DNA of 64,000 nt from Acridotheres tristis (Eukaryota; Chordata; Aves; Passeriformes; Sturnidae), in NCBI GenBank assembly GCA_037013685.1, contig CM072889.1, positions 5,775,976 through 5,839,975 of the forward strand. Reading direction: 5' to 3'. Below, in pieces: positions 11,140 through 25,100 of the stretch. Numbering within the stretch: the first letter of the stretch is position 1; each line of letters starts with the position of its first letter. The translations under genes and the position numbers were made by a program. The notes under the pieces are model-generated. The model was not told the origin of the DNA and ran no database searches. It saw only the letters and a program-made list of their open reading frames with translations.

Positions 11140-14100
11140 AGAGGTCTGCTGTAGCATCTTCCAAAAATACATGTTGTCTATGTTAATGAGGTTTTAGCTC
11201 AATTTTTTATTTTTTAATTTAACCCTTGTCATACAAAAAAGCAAAACTTGAAAACAAAGAAAAGTAAGCAAACCAACACATCAGATTGCAATGATTTTCA
11301 GTATAGCAGTGGTAAAACATCTTGAATGCTGCCAGATGTCTTAAAGCCTTTCCCTCCAATGCAAATAGAAAATATTAAATCATCTCTTCAACTTTGCATG
11401 AAATCTATGTAAATCAATATCCATGGAAACCAATATCCATCAACATTTTATTCTAACATAAAGGAGAGTTGAAAACAAATAAATAAAACTTGTATGGAAG
11501 TAAAAATTATCATGCATGAAAAATTATCATTGAGATAACTTTTAAAATTCCTGTTCTACATTCCTATTTTATGAATTCAAAGGAGTAAATTAAGTGCAAG
11601 AATGTGGGCATTCACAGATTCTCGCATAGATAAAAAAGTAGGTTTCTATAAACTCAAAACTGATGAAGATCCAAAGAAACTATTTTGTTTTCTGTGAGCT
11701 AAAAGTTTGATGAAATAACATCAGAGTTGCTTGTTTCTTTCTGACTTTTGTTGGGTTTTTTTGTTTGTTTGTTGGTTTTTGGGTGTTTTTTAAAGAATTA
11801 ATAGATTATACCATCCATTTATGAGACTTTCAGTGTGTGGGCTGTGAATTTTACACCGACATCACTTTCAAACAGGTGACATCAAATCACAGAAAATGTC
11901 CTGTAAGTGGCAATAGTTGAGTGGGATAATCAACTTCCTTTAAGACCCCTTGGCAGCTTGGAGGGTAAGGATCCAGAAATCCTTGTGAAATTCCTACAAA
12001 TAGCACCTCTGCTGTAGTATAAGAGGTATTCAGATAGGAAAAATGCAGAGTGTCAAGCCCCAGATGAGACTGGGTAGGAGGAGGAGAGTTAATGACTAGT
12101 TTTGAAAATCCCAGCCTTGAAGCAATCTGCAATCACCAGAACTCTATTTGTCTAAATTAAAGAGCTACTTATGCAGTCTCCTGTTCATGGAAATTGCTAT
12201 ATGCACGTGATTTTCTCTCTGGAAAGTATTGAAAAGAGCCTGACATACAGACTGCTGAAATGAAATAAGGAATTTTAACAAAAAATTGGGAAAATGTAAC
12301 AAGTAATTATTCTAATTTATGTTCTTGACAACCAGTTAACTAATTACCAATAAGTACAAATCTGGCTTCTGACAATTTGAAAGACACGTACCTCTGCATT
12401 TGAAATTCATAGGAGGAATTTCATATCAGATTAGAAATGTATTAATGTATTCATCATATACCATCCTAAAATACATAATCACAGGAAAGATTACTGAGTG
12501 TTTTACTTGGTCTGTACTCTTTTAAAGAGGTAAAAAGATTATGCTTAATTCCTTTGAGATATTTTTCTCTCTGAAAGGATGCATTTGGAACTTCTATTAA
12601 CATGAGTAATGTTCTTTCTCATTACAAGGGAAAGATAAAGGGCATGGGTGGAAATCTTGCAAGTGAGGAGGCAAGAAACACTGGCCCTACTTCCTTTTAA
12701 TGGAGGCATCAGTGCTCTGAGGCCCTTCCTCCTGGGTTACTGCAGTGGCTGCTAAACAGCATTACTCTGGGCCTATTTGCCCTTCTCTGGAATTTCCAGG
12801 AAATTCACAGGCTGCAGATATCCTAAACAAACAGGCAGTGTGCTATATGGTACATATGAAACACAGAAAGAATATTATGCTACAAAAGATTTTTTAAATG
12901 TGCTAATTTTTGGTGTCTGTGAAAAGAATTAGACTCTCAGTGAATAAGACAGCACAGTTATCTTTAGACTGAGTATTCTGTATGGCAGATGTCAATAGTT
13001 ACACTAAGTGATTCAGAAGGGAAAATTCAGTCTGGTATAATTAAAGTGAAATTTTGTTGTAGAAATGATCACGCTTTTTATTTCTGGATTGAAAATTATT
13101 GTGAGGATGAGAGTGAGGGAGGATATAACTCTGCCAGAAAGATAAATCTGCACCTACTCCATGATGTGGTTGGGGTAGGAAATAGTTGCACAGACTGTGA
13201 GACTTGCAAAAAGGACTGCAAGTCAAGTCTGGTTTAGATCTTCTTTGCATTAATTTGAGCAGCTATTTATTTTGTACTGGAGAAATTTAATGAGAGAAAA
13301 TTTGGCTCTTCTTCTCTTTGAGAGCCTTTATTTTTCTAATGCTATATCTGTCTTATACATGGAAGTGGTAAAAAGTTCCAAAAGTTTTGCTTCCCACTTC
13401 TCACAGAAACAAACACTGAGGGCAAGAGAGCCTCTAGGTGGTACTGTGCTATAAACAAATAATTAGGAATAGCAAGAAAAAAAGTGCTCACTTCTTATTC
13501 GTAGTTGAAGATTTCACTTGGATTGCAAAGATAATATTTACAAAAGAGAGCCTTTTTTCTGTTAGGTGAAATTCACTCCAGCAATTCAAAAAAACTTCTC
13601 TGTTTTAGATCTGTCAAACTTCATTGCTTTGCTATTTCCACCTTTCTAACTCGGCTCTGCAGGATCCTATTTTGTAGTCATTTTCACAGAGTTTATATGC
13701 TTAACACTGCTAGATCATAATTTCATTGAAGATTGATTCTTGCCTAGTTATAGCAGAAACCCTTCTGCCAAATTTGATAAATTGCTTTCACATTAGCTAG
13801 GATATAGCCAAACATCTTACAGGAGAAGCAAAACACTCAATTTCTTGTAGGGGTTTTTCCAGAAAATATATCAGACCCAAAATGCAATGCAAATCTTAGT
13901 GTAGAACCAGATAAATGTTTGAGGTGACATGCAATTTTCAGTCAACATCAGAGGAAAGAACAAATCAGTCTGTAAGAATGGAGTCCTTTTCTGGAAATAA
14001 TTGCAAACTATAATGGATGAAAATAAAATAGAAAAAACTGAAAATACTTTATTTTTTAAGAGGGAAAGAGGCCAAGATTTTGATACAAGAAACAGTATCC

Positions 14101-15709
14101 CGTGGCAGCCTAGTGGATGCACACAGGCTCAAATTTCTCTCTAGCATAAGTATATTGTTGCTTCTCTCCTACAAGTGAAGAGAGTCACTCCATTCATGAG
14201 ACATAGCAAGGATCTGATGCTCCTGACACATCTTGGTCTTCTTTTTTCCAGTTCCTTCTGGTTTGTTTTTTTTAAATTCCTTTCTCTTCCTCTACACTGT
14301 GAGATCTCTTATCCTCTCCTTCTTTCCACCCTTTCAACATATTCTGCCCTTCTTGACCCTGATGCCACTCTGTCTTTTGTGCCAGAGACTGCAAAGATAG
14401 AGCTGAACACTGATTATGAACCCTATCTTCTTTATTCTTGTCAGAAGCAGTGGATTAAGATAAAGTCAGGATGGATTAAGATAATGGGACATACAATACA
14501 GGAAAAGAGGTACCACAGAAATATTTCCTCATTTGGTTGAGTCTGCGGTGGAATTAAATTTGAAACACCTCATATTCTCCTACCCAGAAAGCCATTGACT
14601 GGTCTCCTCTTACAAAGTAAAATGAGGAGATGAGGAGCGTGATCAATGGGAATTTCTGGCCTGTTCACCATAAGTCCCCAGCAGACAGATTGTAGTAAAG
14701 CCTTCTTTTACTTTCTGAACTTTGTTTTTACCAGTAAAATCAAACAGAAGTAAAAAACACTTTTCCATACTGCAGTCTTTTTGCAGTAGGATTTCTTATA
14801 TAAAACTCTGCAGTTGTATGTTCTTATCCCTCTGCACAGAATATTGGTTCTGTTAAATAATCTGATCAGACCATTTATTATAATTATACTTATTAATATA
14901 TACCTTAGGCTAGATTGATTAGCATGTGATTCCAGATACAGAGTCTGTTCCACAGGAGTAATGTATTATGTGACCTATTTTTTTTAATCACAGTTTTAGC
15001 GATCCCATCTATCAGGTAAAATGTGGCTTTGAAAGCTGTGAAATGGAATGCAAAAACTCCACCATTTAGATGATATAATTCATTCTAGCAAGGCCAAAGA
15101 ATCTGTGTACAAATGTCATTTCAAAGCAAGTAATTAGCTTAATCCAGTCATCCTATTTCATTACTTAATAACTTATCCTTACAACAACAGGTCACTGCAT
15201 TAACTAAATAGCAGAGGAACAATTCATGAAAAGCACTTATACTGTGCCTTGGTGAATTGCTGATGAGTTTTTGTCTAAGTTTTTGGCCTCTACTTATAAA
15301 GAGTGTAGATCAAAATTCACAAAGACAAGAGATCTGCCTCACCTGGGGAGTGTATAGTCCATAACAAAGATCATGTAAATGAAAATGGCATGTTTTCTCT
15401 TAAATGCTTTATTTTTGTAACTTCTATTCCTGCATGCCTGTAATTGAAGTAGATGTACACGTTTTCTCTGATGAATATTGGTTGCTGTGAAGTGACAGTT
15501 ACTCAGTCAAGCATTATTAAGAGAATACTTTTTAACTTGTACAAAGAACAGATCGAAAGGCTGGCTGGCCCATCAGAAAGCAGTTATCAGAAAAAAAGCT
15601 GTCACTATTTAAAAAAATAAACTGTACTTATGTGACCTTCCAACCTTATTTCTCAACTGGTTAAAAGTTCTCACAAATGCTGGTAAACTGACAATGTCCA
15701 ATTAGGGCA
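11140..15709. other. AT-rich noncoding DNA
   Basis: No gene or repeat family recognised. It includes a G/T low-complexity patch at about 11748-11793 (TTTG units) and a 21-bp-period imperfect duplication of TGGATTAAGATAA at 14451-14484. There are chance frames up to 121 codons (14175-14540, plus), whose hydrophobic, S/L/F-rich content follows a pyrimidine-rich stretch. The part at about 15120-15260 is complex, non-repetitive sequence with several TAAT cores and might be conserved noncoding DNA. Confidence 0.5.
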
Positions 15710-16036
15710 CTTTCAGACCACAAAGATGATTAAAGGGCTGGAGAACCTCTGCTACATGGAAAGGCTGAGGGAGTTGGAATTGGTCAGCCTGAAGAAGAGG
15801 AGGCCTTTCATTACCTAAAGGGAGCTTACAAGAAAGATGGAGAGACTTTTTACATGAGTATGGAGTGATAGGACAAAGGGGAATGGCTTCAGACTGACAG
15901 AGGGAAGGTTTAGATTGGATGTTAGGAAGAAATTCTTTACTGTGAGGGTGGCACAGGTTCCCCAGAGAAGCTGTGACTGCCCCATCCCTGGAAAAGTTCC
16001 AGTTCTATCTGGATGGGGATTTGAAGTGGTTTAGGA
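15710..16036 (+). mobile_element. CR1 LINE 3' fragment, plus strand
   Basis: The order of segments matches the 3' untranslated end of avian CR1 elements as I recall it: a GATGATTAAAGGGCTGGAG-type start near 15727, AGGCTGAGGGAGTTGG at about 15762, a CAGCCTGAAGAAGAGGAGGC-like stretch, GATAGGACAAAGGGGAATGG at about 15869, TTAGGAAGAAATTCTTTACT at about 15922, and a CCCCATCCCTGGAA segment. It stops around 16036, before the usual GGTCCCTTCCAACC block and the ATTCTATG tail. The copy is therefore truncated at both ends: 5' as is normal for CR1, and 3' by a later deletion. CR1 is a non-LTR retrotransposon; this piece carries no coding capacity. Confidence 0.93.
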
Positions 16037-18000
16037 TTGTTTTGCCCCAATACAACATGGAAAAATTGATCAGCTTTGGAAAAAAAAGGATTAATTTAGG
16101 TTCTCAAAATGTATTTCAGGCTTTTTAAAAAAAACATTTTAACTTAAAAAAGCTAATATTTAGTGCTCTTGAGCTATTACATGTAATGAGGGCCAGCAAT
16201 CAGTAATTAATCTGAAATTATTTAGAAATGCCTCTTTCCACTGAAAAATGAGTAAGAATAAATATGTAGGCCATTTAAAACAAACCCATATAATCAGCAC
16301 ACAGTTTTGGCTTTAAAAAGAAAAAATATGTTTACAAATCCACATAAACCCAAACCAACTAGCTTCCATTTATTTCATTAAGTTAAAATTTGAAAGAAAT
16401 TTTTTAAAAAAAGTGTTACCATGAAATTTTTATTTTCATTTGAGAAAAAACATTGTACTTTTCTTCTAAATGTCTTTACAATATGACAGTTAACAGCAGA
16501 CCTGTGCTCCAATTGTTTTGTTTTTTAGCTTGTTATTTCTTCTATTTGATATTCAGGAAGAGGCAGTGACTGACAGTGGGTTTGCAGTGCTGCAGTCTGT
16601 TTTTCCTGTGCTGTCTGTCCATGCCATGACCTGCTGTGGGCTGGCTCAGCAGTGAGCTGCCTGCCCCAGGAGAGGGCAGAGCAGGAACATGGAAAAACAA
16701 ACCCAGTGTGAGCCCATCACATTCCTGTACGGCTCTGCCACCTTTGGTTAAGGCTGTTTCGTAAAGAATAGAAATGTCCAGTTATTTTAGAGTATTTGAC
16801 TCGATTCTAAGTGACTGGCATGCAGACATCTTCTCTGTATTTTAGCACTGAACCCCTGGGAAATGTTGAGTTTCTACTGATTTTCTAGCGTGTAGGGTTG
16901 CTGTGAGAAGAAAAGCTGGTTTGCTGTAATTCAAAAGTAACTTTATTTTTGTGAGTAACTCCTGTTTTGGGGGCTTTTGTTAAGTTTTATTAGTTTTGTG
17001 AAATAGTGAATGCAATGAGGAAAAAAAAAAGAAAAAATAAAAGAAATTGTTGAAACTTAAAGCCTGTGGTTTAAATGTTTGCTCTTCCTCATGTCTAAAA
17101 CTGAATCACATCAGAGCTTCATATGTTGTTCTAAGTATATAAACATACATATAATCTGGACAGCTCTATAGGCTTGTCTGGGAATAACGAAGTCTCTCAT
17201 TTGCAAGATTTTCTGTTTTCCAGGGTAAAACATTACATCTTCCCCACAGAGCAGCAGTGGTGTTTAAGTTGGTCAGCATGGGCACAGATATAATGAAGGA
17301 AATAGGGACCCCATATCCAAGCCAATGCTCGTTCTGCTTTGTGGGTAGCAGAAAATTATAAACAGAAGGTAAATGAGCAGACCTGTCAGACCAAAAGAGT
17401 GTACAGAAGTTCTTGTATATCTGAGATCCCCTTGCTTATAAACAGCACATGGTGCAAACACACACCGATCTAAAAACATACTTTGGCACTAATTCAGTCA
17501 AAATACCTTGGGCTACATTTCCCGTTGTTTAAATTGTTTTTTAAAGAATAAAATCCCATGACTGCAATGTATTTATTCTGTGTTTACACCTGGTAGCAAA
17601 GTAGGTAACTGCAGCCTTTGAATTTCTGCTTTTTAAAGCAGTCAGGAGTCATAGATGAATAACTGAGGGGGTGGACGAGGTTATTGCTACAATCTACTCC
17701 AAGCCATGGACTTTGTTCTCATTCATTTGTTGAGGTCAATGTGCTGAGCTGGGAAAAGGCCCTTTAAAAGAAATACAGCCCTTACTAATGAAACCCACAT
17801 AATCAATAACGGTTCTTGGCTTGTTTGTTTTGATTTACCCTCTCCCTTGCTGATTATCTAGTTTAAGCTTCTAGTTTAAGTCTGAGTTTCTGTGTTTAAA
17901 TCTCAGATATATGTGCACTAGCCAGTGATACACACCCCAGGATGTCCTGAGAGATCCTGGACGAGGAGTTCAGGCGCTCGTGGTACAGCTTGAGCGTTTC
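16037..18000. other. AT-rich noncoding DNA
   Basis: No gene is seen. It includes a GC-richer stretch at about 16560-16700 and an A-rich tract at about 17019-17045. A short run at about 17957-17997 has several CpG and may be a repeat fragment. Nothing here could be assigned. Confidence 0.5.
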
Positions 18001-18310
18001 TGTGATACTTCATTTAAACACGCTGATCTTTTGTCTCTTTCCTGTATGAATTAATTCATCAATGTATGAATTTTGTCTCATTCCTGTAAGTCCACTGTGC
18101 ATTTCCTAACATGCTGCTTCTAAAATCTATCTGCCAGGGCTCTCTGTAGCGACCTAAAGAAGTGATGCATGAATTAATCACTGCACAGTGAATAGCCCAT
18201 TAGTTGTTTGGCTGGTCTGAGGCCAGCATGCTCAGTCATTTGCAGGATAAAGCATGACTGTTAAATGTCACCTTGTTATATATCTTGGTCTAATTTACAG
18301 GTATTTGTAG
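18001..18310. promoter_or_regulatory. Candidate noncoding regulatory block with homeodomain-type motifs
   Basis: The block carries a perfect 14-bp palindrome ATGAATTAATTCAT at 18046-18059. The 10-mer ATGAATTAAT recurs at 18169-18178, directly after ATGC, and ATGAATTTTG follows at 18066. ATTA/TAAT cores are the known recognition core of homeodomain proteins, and clustered, partly palindromic cores are common in developmental enhancers. The surrounding DNA has high sequence complexity and no repeat signature. That it is an enhancer or conserved is inference. TAAT motifs are also frequent by chance in AT-rich DNA. Confidence 0.3.
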
Positions 18311-19616
18311 GCCATTTGTCTTACCTTACCAAGAGAGGAATTTTTCTTCTGGATACCAAACTAATAGGTGTTAAAAGCGACATTACTGCTCTAAACTCTT
18401 GGGATGTTTTTTAATGAAACCTGCAAGTGATAAATAACATTAAAATGTTATCTCAGAAATTAAATGACCAGAAATAATAGTTGATAATTTTGTCTTCAGG
18501 AAGAAAGTTAACGCCTAAAACCCTTGAAAATATATGATTTTCAATGTATTTAAATGCAAAATATTTAAAGATATAAAAATATTTTATTTTTAGATGGTTG
18601 AAAGGGCAAGGCCTATTTTTTAAATTTGAAATTATCTTCTATGTTGAACTGAGAAACACATATAAATAAAACTGTTCATATTATAATGAAACATTTCAGC
18701 ATTAAATATATATATTGCTCTTTCTAGTGTAACCTCTTGATTAGATTTCAGGGGTAGTTGTTTTTATCACCTTTGAATGTTTTGAAGTTTATGATCATTT
18801 GAAGTACATTAACATTTACTGCAAAAAACCTCAATAAGTTTGATGTCATAAGAACACAGTTTTCTGTCAGGATACATTTAAGTTCATTTTTCAAAAGAAA
18901 AAAAAGCTTTAAAATTATAAAGATGGAATAATTAAAGAATAAATTAAAAATAGATAGAAATATTATTTTTTGAAATTTAAGTACAAGGCTTTTTAGAAAA
19001 AACTATTCCATTCATTTTATTATAATTTACACTAATTTCCACTAGATTTTTCTGTAAGAGTTAGGAGTATGAGAATAATTTCAAACATATATCAACTCAT
19101 CACACAGAAGTACCAAAGTAACACAAAGTACAATCAATAAACAAATAACAAGAAAGGTCATTCTTCGTTGTCAGTATGTCTAAGTTTTATGTGCTATTCA
19201 ATGAAGAAAGTCAGTTTGGGATGTGCACAGATTTCATGACATGAGGTTGGATCCTGCCCTACATAAGGTTTGATTGCAGAGTGCCTCCACACAAGAGCCT
19301 GAAAGATGTGGCAAATTTTCAATATACACACATCATGAGTACTGTGTCTTGTTCAGCTGATAAAGCCGGGCAGCATCTTCTTCACAGTATTGAACTTTAT
19401 ATTATCAATTCATTATAGATTTGTATAGCTTTAGAGACATTTTCAATTCCTGTTCACATTAATGGGAAAGAGGTTGGGTATACTTTTGACCTATGAAATA
19501 TTTAAATGTTAGTTTAAAAATGCTCAAGATTATTTGAGGACAGGAGGGTATTTTCCAGTCAAAAATTTTAAAATTGCATAGCACTCTCTATACAATAATA
19601 GGTTAATCAGATTGCA

Positions 19617-19673
19617 CAAAAAAACCCAAGCAAACAAAAAAAAACCCAAAAAACAAACAAAAAAACCCCCATA
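19617..19673. repeat. A/C-rich low-complexity tract
   Basis: Runs of A are broken by CCC and single C (AAACAAAC and AAAACCC units). It is the strand complement of the G/T-rich patches seen elsewhere in the window. It may mark the tail of an old retroelement, but no body is recognised next to it. Confidence 0.75.
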
Positions 19674-21296
19674 AATTCCACTCACTCTATTTCAGGCTGA
19701 AATTTTACCTGTTTCCCAGGAGAACTAGCCAATTTCTGACTTGTCATCAATTTGAAAGAGTTCACTAGGAAGAAATAGAGTTTATAATGAGATTATGAAC
19801 AGTCACTTAAAGATAGATTCCATAAAAAATGGGTATGGGAAGTTAGATGACAAACTGTTGAGGCCAAGCTCTAATCAATATGCACACAGTGAGCTTGAGG
19901 ATGTGACTTACATGGTTGAGCACATGGGGATTGCAACCCCATGGATTGTGATGTACTGATCTCTGATCACTGCCTCTAATAAATAAACTTGGAATAAAGT
20001 CATGGCAAATGCTCAGGCTAGAGTTCCCTTTAAAGGAGCCCTTGCAAGAAGCAATGCAGCTTCTTGGGCAGAGTTCACTTTGCTGTGGTTGTGCTGCTGG
20101 TGCTATGTAAAAACATCCACTGCATGGCCTTCAGCAGCTGCAAAGATCACCTTCACTCTTAATATTCCTGACCTATATATTGACCTACATATAAAAGACT
20201 AGGGGGCAAAAATTATTATGGTCAGTCTCTTCCCTTTCCCTTGTGCATCTAATTGCTTCTCAGGTTGCATGACTTCTCTGAAAGTGCAGCAAAACTAAGG
20301 GTGAGTGGCTGGTTACACAAATGAAACAGTAATTCTTATGCAAGCAGTATTCTGGACAAAAAGTGAGTACTTGTAAAGGCCATTTTCAAGAAAGTCTGTT
20401 TAGCACTTGCTTTTTGTGCATCTGCCTAAATGTCTTTTCATGAAGTGTGTATTTAAACCCTTTGCTGAGCTGGCATATTAACAACCAATTTTTCTTGGAA
20501 CTGAAAACCAAGGGGGACAAAATTCTCTAGGAACACAAACAAAATTCTGTCTACCTGCTTTAGACAAGCCAGTAGAGCTCCCTGGTTTAGGGGTTCAGAC
20601 TTGCAATTACATGATACTGGATTTTGTATTGTAGAAGTTGCACTGCCATGAGACACACAAATGGCCCAAACTCTGAGTACTTTGCACACTTTAGAGCACT
20701 GGACAGTGAGCTGTGGCCATATCATCCGTGATGGACAAATGAGTCTGTATGGGGCTGCAGCAGCTGTAATTAGCAGGACTATCTGGAATTACTAGGACTA
20801 TTTGGTGTCAGCAGCAATTACCAGTCACATCTTCAAGGATCTCCCCCTGGCTCCATTACTGTTCCCCTGGCTTCCATTTTCAGCTACTAGATTAATTTCT
20901 TAGTCTGTCTCCTTTTATCTTTGGATAAAGTGAAGAAGTTAAACTTTGTCTTGCCCAGAGAACTGAGATGAATATGACTTGACAATTATTACTTAAATGT
21001 TGTAAAACCTAAATGTACAATACCCAAGATGAGTGAGTATTATTAGCTAGTAAATACTGTGTGTGGAAATGCTAATAATTTTAAAATCATAACTAGGGAC
21101 AAAATACCAGATTCAAGAGCATAGCTTCACACTGCTGAGTGAAACATCTTCTGCACTCCATTCTAATTAGCTGGATTGCACAACTACAGTTTACACAGCA
21201 AGGATGAAATACTGTTAGTGAGTCCAATGAAAACCTTCAATAAAATCAGCACTCATGAAAGTCAAACAAGTGGTCAATAAAGTTGTTGACTTTATT

Positions 21297-21365
21297 ATGG
21301 TTTTTTGGTGGTTGTTTTTTAGTTTGTTTGGGGGGTTTTTTGTTTGTTAGTTTGTTTAGTTTTTA
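21297..21365. repeat. G/T-rich low-complexity tract
   Basis: Made of TTTG, GGTT and short G runs (up to six G) on the plus strand. It follows directly after a small inverted repeat at 21276-21296. Confidence 0.75.
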
Positions 21366-22076
21366 AATGAGAAGATGTGTGGGAAGAACTACAAGTTATA
21401 ACTGTATTTTTAGAATCCTTTTACACCTCTTCAGCCTCAACTGTTGACCCCTGCCCTGATATTTACCCCTTATTCTTGTGTCCCCTGCAGAATGAACCAC
21501 ATGGGCATACAAATGTACAGATATAGGAGGCTGTTTCTCAAAATAAATATAAATAGGTGATATAATTCCTACAATAGATGAACAAGTCCCAGGACCATTA
21601 TTGCTAAGATTGTGCAATGAAAATAAAATCATTATATCTTCTTAACCTTCCTGTTTATTCATGCTGGAGACTTTATGCAGTAAAATGCTGATACATTTCC
21701 ACAGCTATGTAGCAGAAATAAGAAAGCTCTCTGGTAGTCACTGAGTCATACAACTAAAACAAATATGTAAAAATAAGATAAAAGTCTAAAACTGTGTAAG
21801 GGCAGAGCTTCATAGTCAGTGAACTGTGAACTGTGCAAAGCCACTGGTTCTGTCTGTATGGTAGGAAAGCTATCATAACTATTAGCCTAAAATAAATTTG
21901 CATAACATAAGGAAAGTTTCTGACCAATTTCCTGCTTCTTATCTGCACACTGTTTCTGTCAAACACACCCTTAGGTTTGTGCATGTTTGGATGTTTCTGT
22001 GTTATATTTTCCAGAATCTTCAGTCCAAATTTCAGTTTCTTGTTCAGTTTTTCTTCTTCTTAAACCTCATCTTTAC

Positions 22077-22100
22077 TTTTTTTTTTTTTTTTTTTTTTTT
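22077..22100. repeat. Poly(T) tract, 24 T
   Basis: An uninterrupted run of 24 T follows a pyrimidine-rich stretch. It could be the poly(A) tail of a minus-strand retrocopy, but I see no flanking direct repeat and no recognisable body downstream. Confidence 0.95.
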
Positions 22101-25100
22101 ACTCTAAAGGTGTAAGTTTGATCTTTATCCCTTAAAGACTTGGATATCAAAGGAACTTCTATTCAGTTTGATATATATGAAAAAGACCAAGATGCCTTCC
22201 AGGCAAGTGGTCATATCAGAAAGCTGTCAGAGCCCAGCTCTTGGTGGTGGGCAGGATAGCTGAAAGAAAATCTTCCCCCATGGATTTCACTCAGCTTCTG
22301 TAAACCAAGCCAGTGCAAGGAGAAAAAGAGAACAAGCTATGGGCTCAAATATATAATTTCTGTAAGTTTTAATTGCAGAATGCTAATAACTGCATCCTTT
22401 AACATGCTGGGCAATAAACTTACCGTTTATTGAATAATCATAACTTCTGTGCTAGACTTCCTTGATGTCTTCTCTTTGGTTTTATTGCAATTTATTTTAG
22501 ACACTGGACTTCCCTAAGTTTGGTGGAAAACTCAGAAAATTATTACTAGGTCCCTAACAATCAAGCTAAAAACACATTTTCTTGTCATATATCTCATGTT
22601 GGGATCCACAAAAAAAAGAAAAAAATCCAAATATGGTTATATTTTTTAGCATGGTAAAAAATTGGCATTTTCTTAAGTATTATTTTCTAAGTAAATGCCT
22701 AAAAGAGGTTTTTAGTGACCACGTCAAGATAAAATGATTGACAAATCTGCAGTTTGTGTGATGAACTTTCTTTGGGTGGGGAGCATTCTACTTTTCTCAG
22801 TCATTGAATTTATACTGATGTCAATGTGATCGAGTAGGAAGGGTCAGCTGAGTCCTATTGACTGTGGCCTGTTAAATGGACAGAGATTTTTGCTGAATGA
22901 ATGTTTCACACCCTATACTGCACATCATTAATTAATGGCTCAGCATGTGCTAAGACTGAGAATAACAGCTCTGCACTGGATGCTCAGAAGACAAGATTTA
23001 TTTTTAAGCACCTGAGGTAAGATTCAAACCACAGACCAAGAGAACAATGTCATCACTAGTCTACAAGTAGGGTTTTTCCTGACAGCAGATTTAAATAACT
23101 ATTAGGCATGTTCCATATAACCCTTCCCTGACCTATGGCCTCATGTTTCAGTACATAACCCATACATGTTCCTGAGGGATAACTGATTTCCCTGGACAAA
23201 CCTGAACTCACGTTCTTCAAAGATTCCCATTTTCCCAGCCATTTATTGTGCTACATGAAACATGTTCCAATTATTTTTATTGTAGTAAATTCAGCAGTAA
23301 TTGCACCCTATTTAAAATAATTTTAGATAAACATATATTACTGCTTCTACAAGGAGAGCCTGAAATTTTCAGAAGTGCTCTCCTCTCTTTTCAGTGCCGG
23401 GCGAAAGGAAGGTAAAATATAGTGCTTTAAAAGTAAGCCTCTTCCATCTGGTTAGCTACCCTTAGACCTACTTCAGTCTGCCAGGAATAGCCTAAAATTG
23501 TTTCTATTTGTCATTTGTAGTTAAAACACTAACAGGCATAATGAGAACAGGAGCTTTTATAAAATTACTGACTGCCAGGATGATGAATTCATTCTCTTCT
23601 GTTAAAATGAGGCTGTGTTTTAGGTTTGATGTCACCCTATGATATTTGGCTATTACTCTGCTTTTAAAGTAGCTAAATGAACTTTTTCTTAATACTCAAG
23701 AGCACTATTTCTGCTGCTATATTTAAGGTTCTCATAGAATTTTCATTATAATACTTTATTTTCAAGAGCCTATGACTTCACTGCAAAAAATGCTCCAGGC
23801 AAAGAAAAAATGGACCATAGAGTCTCAGCTTGGGAGTAAATCAAGAATAGCTTATTTAAGTTGATTAAAAAAACATAGTATGATTTTTTTCAAGGTATTA
23901 TTTCTACACATTAAAAAAAATGTCTTCAGAATTATTCTTTGTGACTAGATCAGCTCTCAGTCTTTAAGCAAGCATGAAAGATTTGATTTGTGTTTGCCAG
24001 TAAAGTCCAGAGCTATTAAATCAGTTTATGTTAAACCTGAAGCTTTCTAAACTCATGATCTTTTAGTGTGGAGGGGTTTTGGGATTTGGGTTTCTCTTAG
24101 GGTTGTTTTGGGGGGTTTTTGTTCTTTTATTTATTTACTTATTTAAGGTATATTTAAATGTGTCTGTGTGAATCTATAAGTCAACATTTTGTTTCATAAA
24201 CTCTAAGTCTATTTATATTGTACCAAAACAAAGTACAAGTCCATGACCTCACAGCTAAAATCCCCTTTAAAACCAGGATTCTCAAGCAGGCTGCTGAACA
24301 TCACTCCAGAATCCCACTCAGATGCTGGGATTCTCCACCCTCCATCTCATTAGCAGCAGTTCCAGGAAGAAGCCCTACATCTCCTCTGCCCTCCTGCTCT
24401 TTCTAGGAATGGTGATGACAGGAAGTTAGGGACTCTGGTACTTGTGTGGGAGGGATGATATTTTGCTTTAGAAGAAAAGGACATCTCAATGGTTAAAGGT
24501 TACCCCAGTGACAGCCAGACAGGAACAGCTTTGATACTTTTTCCTGCATGGGTTTGCTTCATGATCTCTCCTTTACCAAATACACTTTTCCATTATTTTC
24601 TTCCCCATCTCTGTATTAGTATCTGTTATGGGCAGCCTTTTGGCTAAATACTAAATATATATTGTTTTTATTGGAGCTCTGGGGATGCAATAGTCTGCAG
24701 CCATGCCAGCACTGGAAAGATGCTCTGTGATCTTGCTGATCTGCAGCAGTTCACTGGCAGAGGACAGGATATAACTTGCTTCAGTTTACCAGCCCCAGGG
24801 CCTTAAAGGGTCAGTGAAGATGGATGGAGTTGTCTTGCTAAGCTGTTTGCTCCTTTTTCTTTCACTTAAGGGATGAAACCATGTTTTCTAACGGAATACA
24901 ATTTTTCTTTCTTTGAACTGTGAATATTCTTTACACTTACTATTGTGTAGGACGTTTGATCTTACTGAGGTTCATGTGGACAGTGTGTAATATTGCTGGG
25001 TTAAATGTATTAGCTCTAGTATCATATTCACGTTAATTTGATGGGGTTTTTAAAGTGTTGTGGCTGCTTAGATGTGTGCCCTCATTTTAAAACCACAAAG

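Larger units (their letters stand above)
18311..22076. other. Very AT-rich noncoding DNA
   Basis: The part at about 18480-19060 is dominated by A and T runs. An A/C-rich low-complexity patch lies at 19617-19673 and a G/T-rich patch at 21297-21365. A two-copy imperfect 19-bp tandem duplication lies at 20768-20805, and a small hairpin (AATAAAGT/ACTTTATT, 5-nt loop) at 21276-21296. No gene, RNA or known repeat is recognised. Confidence 0.5.

Noticed and set aside
14175..14540. 121-codon plus-strand frame
   Set aside because: It contains a local 21-bp duplication and pyrimidine-rich sequence, with no conserved domain; consistent with chance.
22077..22112. Retrocopy ending in the T24 at 22077
   Set aside because: The only similar flanks (ATCTTTAC and ATCTTTAT) would enclose about 12 bp of body, too short to be meaningful.
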